Shown piece by piece: positions 28,301-36,567 of a DNA stretch of 64,000 bases. The DNA comes from Methanobacterium alkalithermotolerans (GTDB lineage Archaea > Methanobacteriota > Methanobacteria > Methanobacteriales > Methanobacteriaceae): positions 62,001 through 126,000 of the forward strand of contig NZ_CP058560.1 of the NCBI RefSeq assembly GCF_018141185.1, read 5' to 3'. The notes under the pieces were generated by a model. It had not been told where the DNA came from. It saw only the letters and a list, made by a program, of their open reading frames with translations, and made no database searches. The position numbers and the translations under genes were made by a program. Each line of letters opens with the position of its first letter. The stretch's first letter is position 1.

Positions 28301-29020
28301 TCTTTCAATAACATCTTTAAAGTCTTTATCATAGAAAAGGGGTGATGGTTTAAGGAGGGTTAATATATATTCAGACAGAATAGGGATATCCGAAAAATCA
28401 ATGCCCTTGCTGATATCATATTTTATTGTTTCATCTGTTTTTTCGATTTTATTCTGGAAAATATCACCAATACTGGTGATTTTTCGAACCGTCATATCTT
28501 CAACATTATCCAGATGGACTATAATACCCCGCAAATCACAGTTATGAAGGTCAAATATTCGGAAAGGATTTTTATCAATTTCTATACTTATCATATAAAT
28601 TAAACTGGCAATATGTTTACAGGGAAGTGCATAGTCCGGGCAGTTGCATTCGGCACTAATATCCCCCCATGATTGAGGGAATAATTCCACTCCAATTTGT
28701 GTCAATTTATAGTAAAGTTCTTCTGGAAGTTTTTTATTTAAAAGTCCGGCAAGAATTGAGGGAGAATTATTTATAACCTGAGCAATGAGTTCTTTTTCAT
28801 CTAGAGTAAATGATTGCAGCTTCAATTTAGTTTCATAGTATTTTTGGTAGTTACCCTCAACTTTTCCCGTGATTATATTTCCATTAAGAGCGATGTCATA
28901 GACTTTACCAGTGTTAGCATAAGATTTTCCCCGGGGTAATCTATTGGTAAAGTCAATATTTTTAAGGGCATCCAGCCATTTTCTCCCCCACCAGGTTTTT
29001 CCATATTTTAAAATTGCCAT
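25346..29020 (-). CDS. SWIM zinc-finger SNF2-family helicase/ATPase
   Basis: About 1224 aa. The start region KYGKTWWGRKWLDAL is the conserved opening of SWIM-domain proteins. The zinc-binding CNCPDYALPCKH lies near 130-142. A long helical middle follows, then the Snf2 motor in the last 460 residues: Walker A DDMGLGKTLQ, VVDEAQNIKN, TGTPVENRL, LKTGGTGLNLTAA and DRAYRIGQ. Members translocate on DNA and remodel protein-DNA complexes; the SWIM finger is thought to contact DNA or protein. No nuclease is adjacent, so a defence role is possible but not shown. I chose the second Met (MAILKYG) because it fits the family start; no clear ribosome binding site is seen for either. Confidence 0.88.
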   Translation of the reverse strand: MAILKYGKTWWGRKWLDALKNIDFTNRLPRGKSYANTGKVYDIALNGNIITGKVEGNYQKYYETKLKLQSFTLDEKELIAQVINNSPSILAGLLNKKLPEELYYKLTQIGVELFPQSWGDISAECNCPDYALPCKHIASLIYMISIEIDKNPFRIFDLHNCDLRGIIVHLDNVEDMTVRKITSIGDIFQNKIEKTDETIKYDISKGIDFSDIPILSEYILTLLKPSPLFYDKDFKDVIERVYKSMARHSRNYYNYNRFNNEYNNDFISLKSIELSKLSKRDDETLVEWKERYLSIKWNNPKLWEEFYLVMDDDYRISNISLTEDNIFPDEKEDTLEENPFTLKNNQHLENILLGFLVEISPTNKLQYHYNIQFLHLLLQFSLKLVEKQGIIPEIIELNNNAYLIRWVPCLFDKKIEEICEKLYSLCPDNLICYKNSRINRKEQVITGISLIISGIMEHYTRWGMPKILERQANDPVFKLFFFKERLKFNEFRTSGYEFLIDQWLSNLYLRKRDHDLYLIIEETVQNQEIKSEESFSIHLKVGDGNTPPEEVYKFLSLKKENHRKLELLSDIYLIQEYFPPIRKIIDLKTPINLHINEFSIFLQDILPLLKIMGISVFLPKSLDKNVKPKLVLDIKSTKELSLKRKTYLSLQELVKFQWKVAIGEHNISTSEFQNILEKSEKIIKIKDNYVILDEKEIKSFIKKLNKLPETLSQNNLFQAIISGKLEDNEVNIDYNIKSLLEKIKKYDNLEIPGNLNAELRPYQKLGFSWLLQNINLGFGSVLADDMGLGKTLQVLSSILHLKNKGLIDEKKVLVIAPTGLLFNWQNEMKKFTPTLKPFIYHGNKRKFPKKDDYDVVISSYGTIRSDLEKFKHKKWYLMVVDEAQNIKNPNAKQTKAIKVIKSDNKVALTGTPVENRLTDYWSIFDFINPHYLGSLKKFTDKFIIPIEKERNKKVLKTFRMITHPFIMRRLKTDKEIIKELPDKIVSDVYCKLSIEQTALYKKMMDSLMDEIDASEGIDRRGLIFKLINSLKQICNHPSQFSRSKTINIPDSGKMEVLINILENIIENREKVLIFTQYVQMGNIMKKVVDEKFNTESLFLHGSLSREKRDKIIHDFQNKSQHNIFIISLKTGGTGLNLTAAQNVIHYDLWWNPAVENQATDRAYRIGQKDNVMVYRLITTGTFEEKINNMLSSKKELADITVTTGENFITEMNSDELKEVLKLRK

Positions 29021-29466
29021 ATAAATCATTTTCAGGGTGGTTTAAAGTTTATGAGGCCATAAGAATTAAAAAAATTGTTCTAACTAGTAATTTTTTAAAT
29101 GTTTTTAAGTTAAAATTTGCAGTATAAACAAAAAAACTATACCTTAGAATCTAAGACTAATGCAGATTTAATTTTCCATTTTAATTTTCCTAATAAAATA
29201 ATCTCCCTCTTAGACATTTATTTATCTTTCAGATTTATAAATCTACATAAATCAGATATTAAAGATAATTTCAATTTTAAATGCGTTTCAAGACCTAAAA
29301 GCTTTTAATTAGATGATTTATTCTTTGGAATTTGCTTATGAGCTTGAAAAAGATGGAATAATGTTTCTAATAAAATCATTTGGAAACTGGATAGTTCTTA
29401 CTGGTCCAGTGGGGTGATACCTATTAACTAAAAAATCATATAATAGTATTATGGGGGTGGTATTCT
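29021..29466. other. Intergenic region with a possible short relic
   Basis: About 440 AT-rich bases. At 29313-29417 a 34-codon frame reads EFAYELEKDGIMF, vaguely like the helix of a rubrerythrin, but too short and without a ribosome binding site to call. A 63-codon frame at 29117 has no support. Confidence 0.3.
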
Positions 29467-29934
29467 ATGGATAAATTAGAGGGAATTATTTTTATAATCA
29501 TCGTCCTGGTGGCTTTTTCTGGCTTTACCTACCAGGAAACACAAATTAATGAAAAAAAGGATGATCTTTTAATCTATGTTAATGCGGCGGTTATGCTAAT
29601 AGAAAATGAAGGGCCAGGAGCATTTTCTCAATTTTATACTCCCGAATGGTTTAAAGGAGATAAATATATCTTTATCTGGAGAATGGATGGGGTAAGATTG
29701 GTCTATCCTCCAGAACCAGAGAAAATTAACCAGGATATTGAGTAATCTACAGGACTATGAGGGAAAACCTATTGGAGAGATTTTCCTGGAAACTGCCCGG
29801 AGTGGTGAATGGTTGGGTGGAGTACTTATGGCCTAAACCAGGATACTCATCCCTCCCGTAAGGTGACCTATATTAAACGGGTAGATTATGGGAATAGTAG
29901 TTATCTGGTGGGGGCGGGGGTTTATATTAATTAA
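29467..29934 (+). pseudogene. Cache-domain sensor protein, three frameshifts
   Basis: The gene starts well (GGGGGTGG, then ATG, then a membrane segment IIFIIIVLVAFSGFTYQ) and codes for a single Cache domain: TPEWFKGDKYIFIWRMDG. The frame then breaks near 29743 (after NQDI), again near 29805 and near 29855. Joined across the breaks it continues NLQDYEGKPIGEIFLE, WVEYLWPKPGYSSLP and RKVTYIKRVDYGNSSYLVG to a stop at 29934, exactly the end of a Cache domain. Three breaks in 190 bases suggest a real pseudogene, or errors in the assembly. Confidence 0.8.
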
Positions 29935-29987
29935 TTCCAACTTATTTTACTATAAGTTAAGTATATTAATAATCTAATACTAAATAA

Positions 29988-30026
29988 TATGGTAGAACTA
30001 CCATAATGTTATGGTGATATTACCAT
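29988..30026 (+). promoter_or_regulatory. Twin palindromic operator over the MNT gene start
   Basis: The palindrome TATGGTAGAACTACCATA (29988-30005) is followed by ATGGTGATATTACCAT (30011-30026), which shares the half-site ATGGT/ACCAT and covers the ribosome binding site and the ATG. The gene downstream encodes an N-terminal HTH, so autorepression is the simple reading. Confidence 0.6.
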
Positions 30027-30600
30027 GAATAAAAAGGATTCCCCCATTATCATTAATTTAATTGAAAAAGGCATAGCTTCAACTAGCATCAGCCAATTAT
30101 CTAAAGACATAGAAATTGATTATAAAACAGTCTATGAAATCGTAAAAAGATTAGAAAAAGAAGACATAATTACTTTAGAAAAGTTTGGTAAAGCATATAA
30201 TGTTATTTTAAATAAAAAAAACCATCCTATTATTTTTGAAGCTGAATATAAAAGAAGAGAAACATTGCTTAAAAATCCAGATTTTAAAATTCTCTACCAT
30301 AAACTAAATAATCTTCCTTTCCCGTTCATTGGCTTGATTTTTGGATCGCAAGCTAAAAATGATGCACATCCCAGATCAGATATTGATCTTTTAATAATAT
30401 GTGAACAAAATAGAGAAAATGAATTTGAAAGCCTAATTTCATTATTACCTCTGAATATTGACCTGAATATCTTTAATTTTGAAGAATTTATATCCATGAT
30501 TAAAAATAAAGAATTTACGGTGGTATCTGAAGCCATAAATAATAATATAATATTAGTAGGCATTGAGGAATATTACAGGATGTTAGAACATGCAAAATAA
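30025..30600 (+). CDS. HTH-MNT nucleotidyltransferase, antitoxin of a MNT-HEPN pair
   Basis: 191 aa. Residues 1-65 form a winged helix (SISQLSKDIEIDYKTVYEIV). Residues 85-185 are a minimal nucleotidyltransferase with LIFGSQAKNDAHPRSDIDLL, the GSx(n)DxD signature, plus a later Asp in NIDLNIF. MNT antitoxins are known to neutralise HEPN toxins by transferring AMP to a Tyr. GGTGAT precedes the ATG within an operator-like palindrome. The 3' end overlaps the HEPN gene by 11 bases, so they are translationally coupled. Confidence 0.87.
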   Translation: MNKKDSPIIINLIEKGIASTSISQLSKDIEIDYKTVYEIVKRLEKEDIITLEKFGKAYNVILNKKNHPIIFEAEYKRRETLLKNPDFKILYHKLNNLPFPFIGLIFGSQAKNDAHPRSDIDLLIICEQNRENEFESLISLLPLNIDLNIFNFEEFISMIKNKEFTVVSEAINNNIILVGIEEYYRMLEHAK

Positions 30601-31120
30601 AAACCGCATCCAGCAAGCAGAAATAAATATTAAAATTTATCACCGTGACGGTCTTATAAAAAGAAAAGCACCTGATGAGAATATAATTAAAATTTATCAG
30701 AAAAACTCTCATGAAAGTTTAAAGGTAGCTGATTATTTATTTAAAAAGGATATTTCAACTTTATGGGTTATAGTATGTTCTTATTATGCCATGTATTATA
30801 TGGCCAATGCAGTTCTATACAAAATGGGATATAAGGTAGGAGATAAAATTTCCCACAAAGTAACCAGTGATGCTCTAATATATTATGTTAGAGACAAACT
30901 TGAAGAAAAACTTTTAGAAGATTTTGAAAAAGCTAAAAAAGAAGCTTTAGAATTAACTAAATTAACAGCCAATGATTTAATAGAAAGTTTTGAGTTTGAA
31001 AGAATGAAAAGATCACGTTTCCAATATAATATGCTAGAATCTATCAAAATTTCAAAAGCTGAAACTTCTCTAAATCGATCCAAAAAATTTGTTTTTGAAA
31101 TGGAAAAGTTACTAATGTAA
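30590..31120 (+). CDS. HEPN-domain protein, toxin of the MNT-HEPN pair
   Basis: 176 aa, all-helical. SYYAMYYMANAVLYKMG (about 62-80) is the typical HEPN helix and ERMKRSRFQYNM (about 140) sits where many toxins have the Rx4-6H RNase motif. Here no His follows the Arg at that spacing; a Tyr is present, which could be the AMPylation site or mean the RNase motif has diverged. It overlaps the MNT gene by 11 bases. Predicted to be an RNA-cleaving toxin held in check by the MNT protein. Confidence 0.82.
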   Translation: MQNKNRIQQAEINIKIYHRDGLIKRKAPDENIIKIYQKNSHESLKVADYLFKKDISTLWVIVCSYYAMYYMANAVLYKMGYKVGDKISHKVTSDALIYYVRDKLEEKLLEDFEKAKKEALELTKLTANDLIESFEFERMKRSRFQYNMLESIKISKAETSLNRSKKFVFEMEKLLM

Positions 31121-31128
31121 GGTCTCTA

Positions 31129-32316
31129 TCAAGGAACAGTAGGCTTCTGAGACAAAGGATCTGGATTATTACAAAAAGTCCTAAAATCACATGCATCACA
31201 AGTCCGAGCCTCCGGTCGAGCCTCCCAGGAGTTTTGAATACCCTTACCCTTTATTTCTTTTAAAAGGCAGTTTTCAATTTCATCCACCACCTGATCAAAT
31301 TCTCCAAGAGAACGGTGCACAGAATCAGGTTTTACATCCACCAACCTTAAGGATCTTCTGGTTTTAAATTCCTCTGATAACCGGGGTGGTGGGTTATTAG
31401 TTTTCCACTTTAAAATTTTTTTTAAATCATTACCCTGAGGGATTATATCGGTATTCTCACCAACAACATCCTCTTTAATATCCTGCATATCCTTGGTGAA
31501 GGGTACTAGTTCGTTTATATAAAATAGGATCCCTTTTACTACTGGGGAGGATTCTTCTTGCCGGGACCTTAACCAGGCATAGGTTAGTATCTGCCACTTA
31601 TGATAATCCCAAGTAGAAGAACTCAAAGGGGCCCGCTTCATACCCTTATAATCCATGATAATCTCATACTCTTTACTATCCAGGGCTTGGACTTTTTCTT
31701 TAAATAAAGGATCTTCTTCTAAAAATTTAACTAAAAGATTAGAAGAAGAGTGCACTTCCAAATTAACTGAGCTGATCACATCCACAATACCGGTGATGCC
31801 ATAGTAATTAGATCGGCTAAAACCCTCTTGGTAGTGGGGCATATCCCTTATACCCTTTAATCTTACCTCGGCACTGGTTATTAAAGGAAAAAGATGAGGT
31901 CCCCAGGTATTTATAGCGGCTTCTGCTCGTTGACTTGCTACTAATTTATGGGGATGGTTTAAATCCATGCAAAAACCTTGTTTATGACCCTCCTCATTGT
32001 AGGGACAGAATAAATTAGAAGGAGGGTTTAGACCCCGGGCCCGCATTCTCTTATCAATTAGCATTTCTATGGGTCGGATTTCTTTTTCCCAGTCCCAGGG
32101 GAATTCTTTTAAGTTATGATCACGCCACTGGAGGTAGGCTTCTTCTAAGACCCCATGGATAAACTCCCCAAACCACAACTGGATAGGCATAGAAGGTGGT
32201 AGGGTTCCCTTATTCTGGTAACGGTACTGTAATCCGCAGGTAAGAAATGCTAATAAATCACCAGTTAAACTGTATTCCGGGATGATGTAGGGTTTAGAGC
32301 GTACCGATAGCGTCAT
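31129..32316 (-). CDS. Cas4/AddB-like PD-(D/E)XK nuclease with Fe-S cysteines
   Basis: 395 aa. GEFIHGVLEEAY (about 49) supplies the His of RecB-family nucleases, a conserved Asp lies in GITGIVDVIS (about 175-185), and YEIIMDYKG (about 218) carries the D-x-K core. One Cys at about 27 and the C-terminal CDACDFRTFC (about 372-381) match the four-Cys Fe-S pattern of Cas4 and AddB. It lies 12 bases after the UvrD-type helicase gene with AGAGGTTG before its ATG, so helicase and nuclease should work as a pair like AddAB. Last gene of a four-gene unit. Confidence 0.85.
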   Translation of the reverse strand: MTLSVRSKPYIIPEYSLTGDLLAFLTCGLQYRYQNKGTLPPSMPIQLWFGEFIHGVLEEAYLQWRDHNLKEFPWDWEKEIRPIEMLIDKRMRARGLNPPSNLFCPYNEEGHKQGFCMDLNHPHKLVASQRAEAAINTWGPHLFPLITSAEVRLKGIRDMPHYQEGFSRSNYYGITGIVDVISSVNLEVHSSSNLLVKFLEEDPLFKEKVQALDSKEYEIIMDYKGMKRAPLSSSTWDYHKWQILTYAWLRSRQEESSPVVKGILFYINELVPFTKDMQDIKEDVVGENTDIIPQGNDLKKILKWKTNNPPPRLSEEFKTRRSLRLVDVKPDSVHRSLGEFDQVVDEIENCLLKEIKGKGIQNSWEARPEARTCDACDFRTFCNNPDPLSQKPTVP

Positions 32317-32328
32317 TTTTACAACCTC

Positions 32329-34674
32329 TTAAATAAATATTATATCCTTTAATCCAGGCCAATTCAAGTTTCTATCCCAACCAGTGGCCACATTAGGTAT
32401 TTGTTTACCATTTTGGTATCCTTCCATCACACTATTAAGTCCCACCAAGAGGAGCACATCTTGAGCCCGACTGTAAGATACAAAATATAAACGGAATAAG
32501 TCATCAAAGGCCCTATCCCGCGGGCTTCTAGGTGGTGTTCCCAGGGGTGAATATTTTCTTAAAAAATCCTCTAAATTGGAGGATTTACCTCCATCTTGGG
32601 GATAACGTTTAAAGGCCTGGGTGTGGTGATTTATTCTAAATTCAGATCCCACATCCACCACCACCAAGGGAAACTCTAAACCCTTAGCTTGATGCACCGA
32701 CATGATACTAATCCGGTTAGAGGGTAAGGTGTCTAGTAAGTTTTCATCCACCTCAATAGCCCCGGTGGCCAGAGGCACCATAATATTCCACATAGCATCT
32801 TCAATAGATTTTTGTTCTAGTTCCGGGATCTTACTATCAAAGATGATTTCCCCTCCAAAACTACTAAAGAGTCCGGTCTGGGCAATGGTACGGGTAACCG
32901 CTTCTAAGTATACTAAGCCTTCCACATCTTCTTGTAAAGGTTTAATCCAAGTAACTAACTTATAAGCTAACTCCATAACCGTTACTTCTCTTATCCAAGA
33001 CTTTCGACCTAAGGGCTGTCTTTTTTGCCAGGCTTCTACAAATTGGGCTAAAGAAACCGGTTTTTGGGGTTTAGGACTTGTTTCTATAAATTTATGGGCT
33101 TCTTTTCGCCAGGTATGGAAATTTTTCCGGGCAGCTAAGGGTAATTTTTCTATATCATTTTCAAAAACACTCTCTGGATCCAAACATTCTAATATCAAAC
33201 CACATAAAATTTGGGCTTCTTTTACCCTTTCTAAGTCCTCTCCTCGGGGATTAAATACCTCCATAGATGGGTTACGCATTAACTGCTCCCTTAAATGTAA
33301 AGGCAATCGTTTTTTTCCACTAGCATTTCGCTCTAGAGGAGAACTACATAGTATGGATATGTCTGCAGCTGAACCCTCTTGGGGATGGGCTTTAATTAAA
33401 AGATTTCCTCCCTTATATTGAATATTCACACCTTCCCCCTGGATTACTTTTTTAATAAAACGACTTAAATCATAGGCTAATATATCTACACTTGGTCGGA
33501 ACATGCCTAATATGGGAAAATCAATGTGCTTTGGATTTCGGGCTGCTTCAATTAAAGGTTTACTATCTACTCGAACCTCCTGAAAGTGGGGATCTAACTG
33601 GGCAAAGTAGTTACATAAGTTCACAATGTTTTTAGTGGAGCGATAATTTTTAGATAAATTAATTAAACCTACTTCTATTCCTAATTGATCCTGGATCCGA
33701 GTTTTAAAATTAGTAAATAAATCCACGGTAGCTCCTCTAAAGTGATACAAGGATTGATCATCATCCCCTACCACGGTGATACTACCCCCATTTTTAAGGG
33801 CGGCCTGGGCAAATTGAAAGTAAATCTGCTCTTGTAGGAGATTAGTATCCTGATACTCATCTACTAAAACAAGTTTTAATTGGGATAAGAAATCCTCTAA
33901 CTTACCCTCTTTTAATACTCTTAAGAACTTTGCTTCTAACATGGCAAAATCATATAAAAAACGAGAATCTAATTCCTGGATATAATCTTCAATAGCCTTA
34001 AAGGCTAATTGGGGACCTAAAGCAGTTTCTTCTTTTTTAAGCTTTTCAAAATCAACTTGATCGTAATAAATATGGTCCTTTATTTCGAGTAGTAGTTTGG
34101 CCATCTCTGCTACATTGAATTTAAAACTTGTACCGCGAAGATCAACTAGAAATTCTTTTAAATCTTTTACGTGATAACGGTCCTCTTTAAATAATCCTAC
34201 CCGCATCATCAAGGCTGAGGCTACAAAATCTTCAATAACTACTGGTGGAGGAGAACCAGGATCCCGGTGGGTTCTTAAAACGTCTTCAGAGATACTATCC
34301 AAGGTTCCAGTGATGATTTGATTAAAATCTAGGTTTTTTAGTTTAGGGTGGATATTTGAGTATTGTTTGTCATTTAGTAGGTATTGTCTGATTTCATCTC
34401 CCCAGGATAGTATGCGGGATCGTAGTTCTGATGCTGCTTTTCTAGTGAAAGTGGTGGCTAGGATGCTGGCTGGTGGAACATCATCTACTAAAATAAATTT
34501 AAGAATTTTTAAGACCATGACTGTGGTTTTACCACTACCTGGGCCGGCTACTAGGAATAAGGATTGGTTTTTAGGTGAGGAGATGGCTTGGTTTTGGGGT
34601 GGGTTTTCATTGTGGCTGATTTTTCGATCTAATATTTGGGTTACTATTTTTTCGTATTCACTCCAATCTAACAT
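32329..34674 (-). CDS. UvrD/Rep-family superfamily 1 DNA helicase
   Basis: About 781 aa. SF1 motifs in order: Q-like NPPQNQAISSP, Walker A FLVAGPGSGKTTVMVLK (about 40-55), Ia TFTRKAASEL, II LVDEYQDTN (about 268), III VVGDDDQSLYHFRGA, IV SKNYRSTKNIV, V SVHQAKGLEF and VI LYFVSYSRAQDVL. It unwinds DNA 3'-5' using ATP. I start at ATG 34674 with GGTG six bases upstream; a GTG nine bases earlier directly follows the DUF2357 stop. Translational coupling with DUF2357 and the downstream nuclease supports one complex or pathway. Confidence 0.92.
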   Translation of the reverse strand: MLDWSEYEKIVTQILDRKISHNENPPQNQAISSPKNQSLFLVAGPGSGKTTVMVLKILKFILVDDVPPASILATTFTRKAASELRSRILSWGDEIRQYLLNDKQYSNIHPKLKNLDFNQIITGTLDSISEDVLRTHRDPGSPPPVVIEDFVASALMMRVGLFKEDRYHVKDLKEFLVDLRGTSFKFNVAEMAKLLLEIKDHIYYDQVDFEKLKKEETALGPQLAFKAIEDYIQELDSRFLYDFAMLEAKFLRVLKEGKLEDFLSQLKLVLVDEYQDTNLLQEQIYFQFAQAALKNGGSITVVGDDDQSLYHFRGATVDLFTNFKTRIQDQLGIEVGLINLSKNYRSTKNIVNLCNYFAQLDPHFQEVRVDSKPLIEAARNPKHIDFPILGMFRPSVDILAYDLSRFIKKVIQGEGVNIQYKGGNLLIKAHPQEGSAADISILCSSPLERNASGKKRLPLHLREQLMRNPSMEVFNPRGEDLERVKEAQILCGLILECLDPESVFENDIEKLPLAARKNFHTWRKEAHKFIETSPKPQKPVSLAQFVEAWQKRQPLGRKSWIREVTVMELAYKLVTWIKPLQEDVEGLVYLEAVTRTIAQTGLFSSFGGEIIFDSKIPELEQKSIEDAMWNIMVPLATGAIEVDENLLDTLPSNRISIMSVHQAKGLEFPLVVVDVGSEFRINHHTQAFKRYPQDGGKSSNLEDFLRKYSPLGTPPRSPRDRAFDDLFRLYFVSYSRAQDVLLLVGLNSVMEGYQNGKQIPNVATGWDRNLNWPGLKDIIFI

Positions 34675-34683
34675 AAAATCCAC

Positions 34684-36558
34684 CTATATTTCTAATCCCC
34701 AACGATTTATCAAATTCAATAATACAGCTGTAATAAAATCTCCCAAATCATATTTTTCTTTTTCATTATCGCCTGGATTTAAAGGAAAAGCTCCAACAGA
34801 AGGTATAGGCTCACCAGGAACCACATTAAAAAGTCCCTCCCGGGAACCAGGATAAAGCACATAGGCCCCTTCAGTTTTTAAAATAGCATCCTTATAGGTA
34901 TGCATCTTGTAAATATCCCCATTTTTAAATTTATGGAGTCTTTCTTCCTCAGCGTCCCTTTTATTTGCCTCTTTTAAATCATGGAATATTTTTTGTTCTT
35001 CTGATCCAATCTTCTCATAAAAATCAAGGACTTCCACTTCCGAGCGATACTTAGCATCAAAGTGGATAAAAAATATATTACCATCTAAATCAATTAATAA
35101 AGAATAATCTGGTCTAAAAGGGAGTGAATAAGATTTTTTTCTGGTATTCCTGGAAAATAAACGATTATACATTAACTTAACTTTAACTTTCCTACCTTCA
35201 ACCTCTATATTAAATATCTGGGCTGATTTTTCACCCTTCTTGATATTTATAGACCACTCATCTTTATTTAATTCAAAAATATCTGCAAAGTCTAATTTTT
35301 TATTAGAAAGTTTATTTAGTACTTCTAGGAGCTTGAAGTAACACCAGTACTCGTATAATTCACTGAGTTTTCGTTCATAGCCTTTGAAATTATCACTTAT
35401 TTCCTCCCAGGATAATCTAAATGATAGTTCTAAGCTCAGGAAATATTTGAGGATATCCCGGTAACCTTCTCTTTTTTGCAGGACCTGTGAATTTAAGGGA
35501 GCATATTCCATTTTACCTACATCTTTTAACCACTTAGAAGATAGATAATAACCCACCTCATCACTATAATCACATAATTTATCTTTAACATAACCTTCCT
35601 TAGATTTTTTAATTAAATCCAGAATCAAAATATCCAGGGACTCTAAAAAATACTTAAAAAACCGGTTTTCAGGTGTATCCACACTATCTTGGTAGTTAAT
35701 CTGATGGATATTATGGGGCATATAATTTTTTAATTTTATCGGCCAATGGGAAGGCGTATTTTTAGATTGATACAGATGGGCCCCATTGGATAAAAATTGG
35801 ATAATTTCCCCTGGACCAACACTAGAGGCATAAGTTGCTGGTACCATCTCCTGGTAACTATCCAAGTGGGAGTATAAGTTTCGGATTAAATACTCATAGG
35901 TAGCAGGTAAATTCTCTTTTCTAAATAAATATTCTAAGAGCATGAAATCCTCATATAAAGTGCTCTTTTTTTTATAGTCTAGATTAAAATCTTGAAATAA
36001 GGGAGATTTAAGTTCATAGATTAAAGCAGAACAAATTTCAGATAAATCAGCAATCATAGCCGGGTACTGATCATAATACTTAATCTTTTTTGATCTAACC
36101 TCAATTGGAATAGATTTAGATCTAACTGAATCTTTTTTAACATCTAAAAAGGATTTACCCACATAACTTCTAAAATTCAAGGTTCCAGCACACCTATAAG
36201 AATGCTCATCATCCATCTGGAACCTTAAAGGCTCAAAAGGATTATAATTAGTATGGCTATTACTTAGATGAGGTAGCACCGTGAATTTAACTGATTCTTC
36301 TTTTTTAGACTCAAATAATACTTGATAATGAGTCTCCTCTAAAAACATTAAAGGTGCAAAGTGATGCTTACCTAAATGGGAACAATATTGGATAGGGGTT
36401 GTATTATCTGGTATTTCTACTTGAGGCACATTCTTATACTGAATATTATTGATTTCAAATTCACTATTAAATTCTACCTCAGTTAAACTAATAATACTCA
36501 AATTTCCCAGGGGATTATTATATTGATCCTCTAGTGGTATGATAATTTCCTGCTGCAT
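34684..36558 (-). CDS. DUF2357 protein with McrC-like PD-(D/E)XK nuclease end
   Basis: 624 aa. The N-terminal two thirds (about 1-430) show no catalytic motif and fit DUF2357, an adaptor-like region with strands then helices. The C-terminal 150 residues contain LPFRPDYSLLID and FFIHFDAKYRSE (about 500-525), the D...(D/E)xK site of a restriction-type nuclease as in McrC relatives. Gap to the upstream McrB-type gene is nine bases. By analogy with McrBC, the ATPase loads onto DNA and this protein cuts; specificity for modified DNA is not visible. Confidence 0.85.
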   Translation of the reverse strand: MQQEIIIPLEDQYNNPLGNLSIISLTEVEFNSEFEINNIQYKNVPQVEIPDNTTPIQYCSHLGKHHFAPLMFLEETHYQVLFESKKEESVKFTVLPHLSNSHTNYNPFEPLRFQMDDEHSYRCAGTLNFRSYVGKSFLDVKKDSVRSKSIPIEVRSKKIKYYDQYPAMIADLSEICSALIYELKSPLFQDFNLDYKKKSTLYEDFMLLEYLFRKENLPATYEYLIRNLYSHLDSYQEMVPATYASSVGPGEIIQFLSNGAHLYQSKNTPSHWPIKLKNYMPHNIHQINYQDSVDTPENRFFKYFLESLDILILDLIKKSKEGYVKDKLCDYSDEVGYYLSSKWLKDVGKMEYAPLNSQVLQKREGYRDILKYFLSLELSFRLSWEEISDNFKGYERKLSELYEYWCYFKLLEVLNKLSNKKLDFADIFELNKDEWSINIKKGEKSAQIFNIEVEGRKVKVKLMYNRLFSRNTRKKSYSLPFRPDYSLLIDLDGNIFFIHFDAKYRSEVEVLDFYEKIGSEEQKIFHDLKEANKRDAEEERLHKFKNGDIYKMHTYKDAILKTEGAYVLYPGSREGLFNVVPGEPIPSVGAFPLNPGDNEKEKYDLGDFITAVLLNLINRWGLEI

Positions 36559-36567
36559 AAGAATCTT

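Noticed and set aside
29313..29417. 34-codon frame with EFAYELEKDGIMF, faintly rubrerythrin-like
   Set aside because: Too short, no ribosome binding site, and only one helix of similarity.
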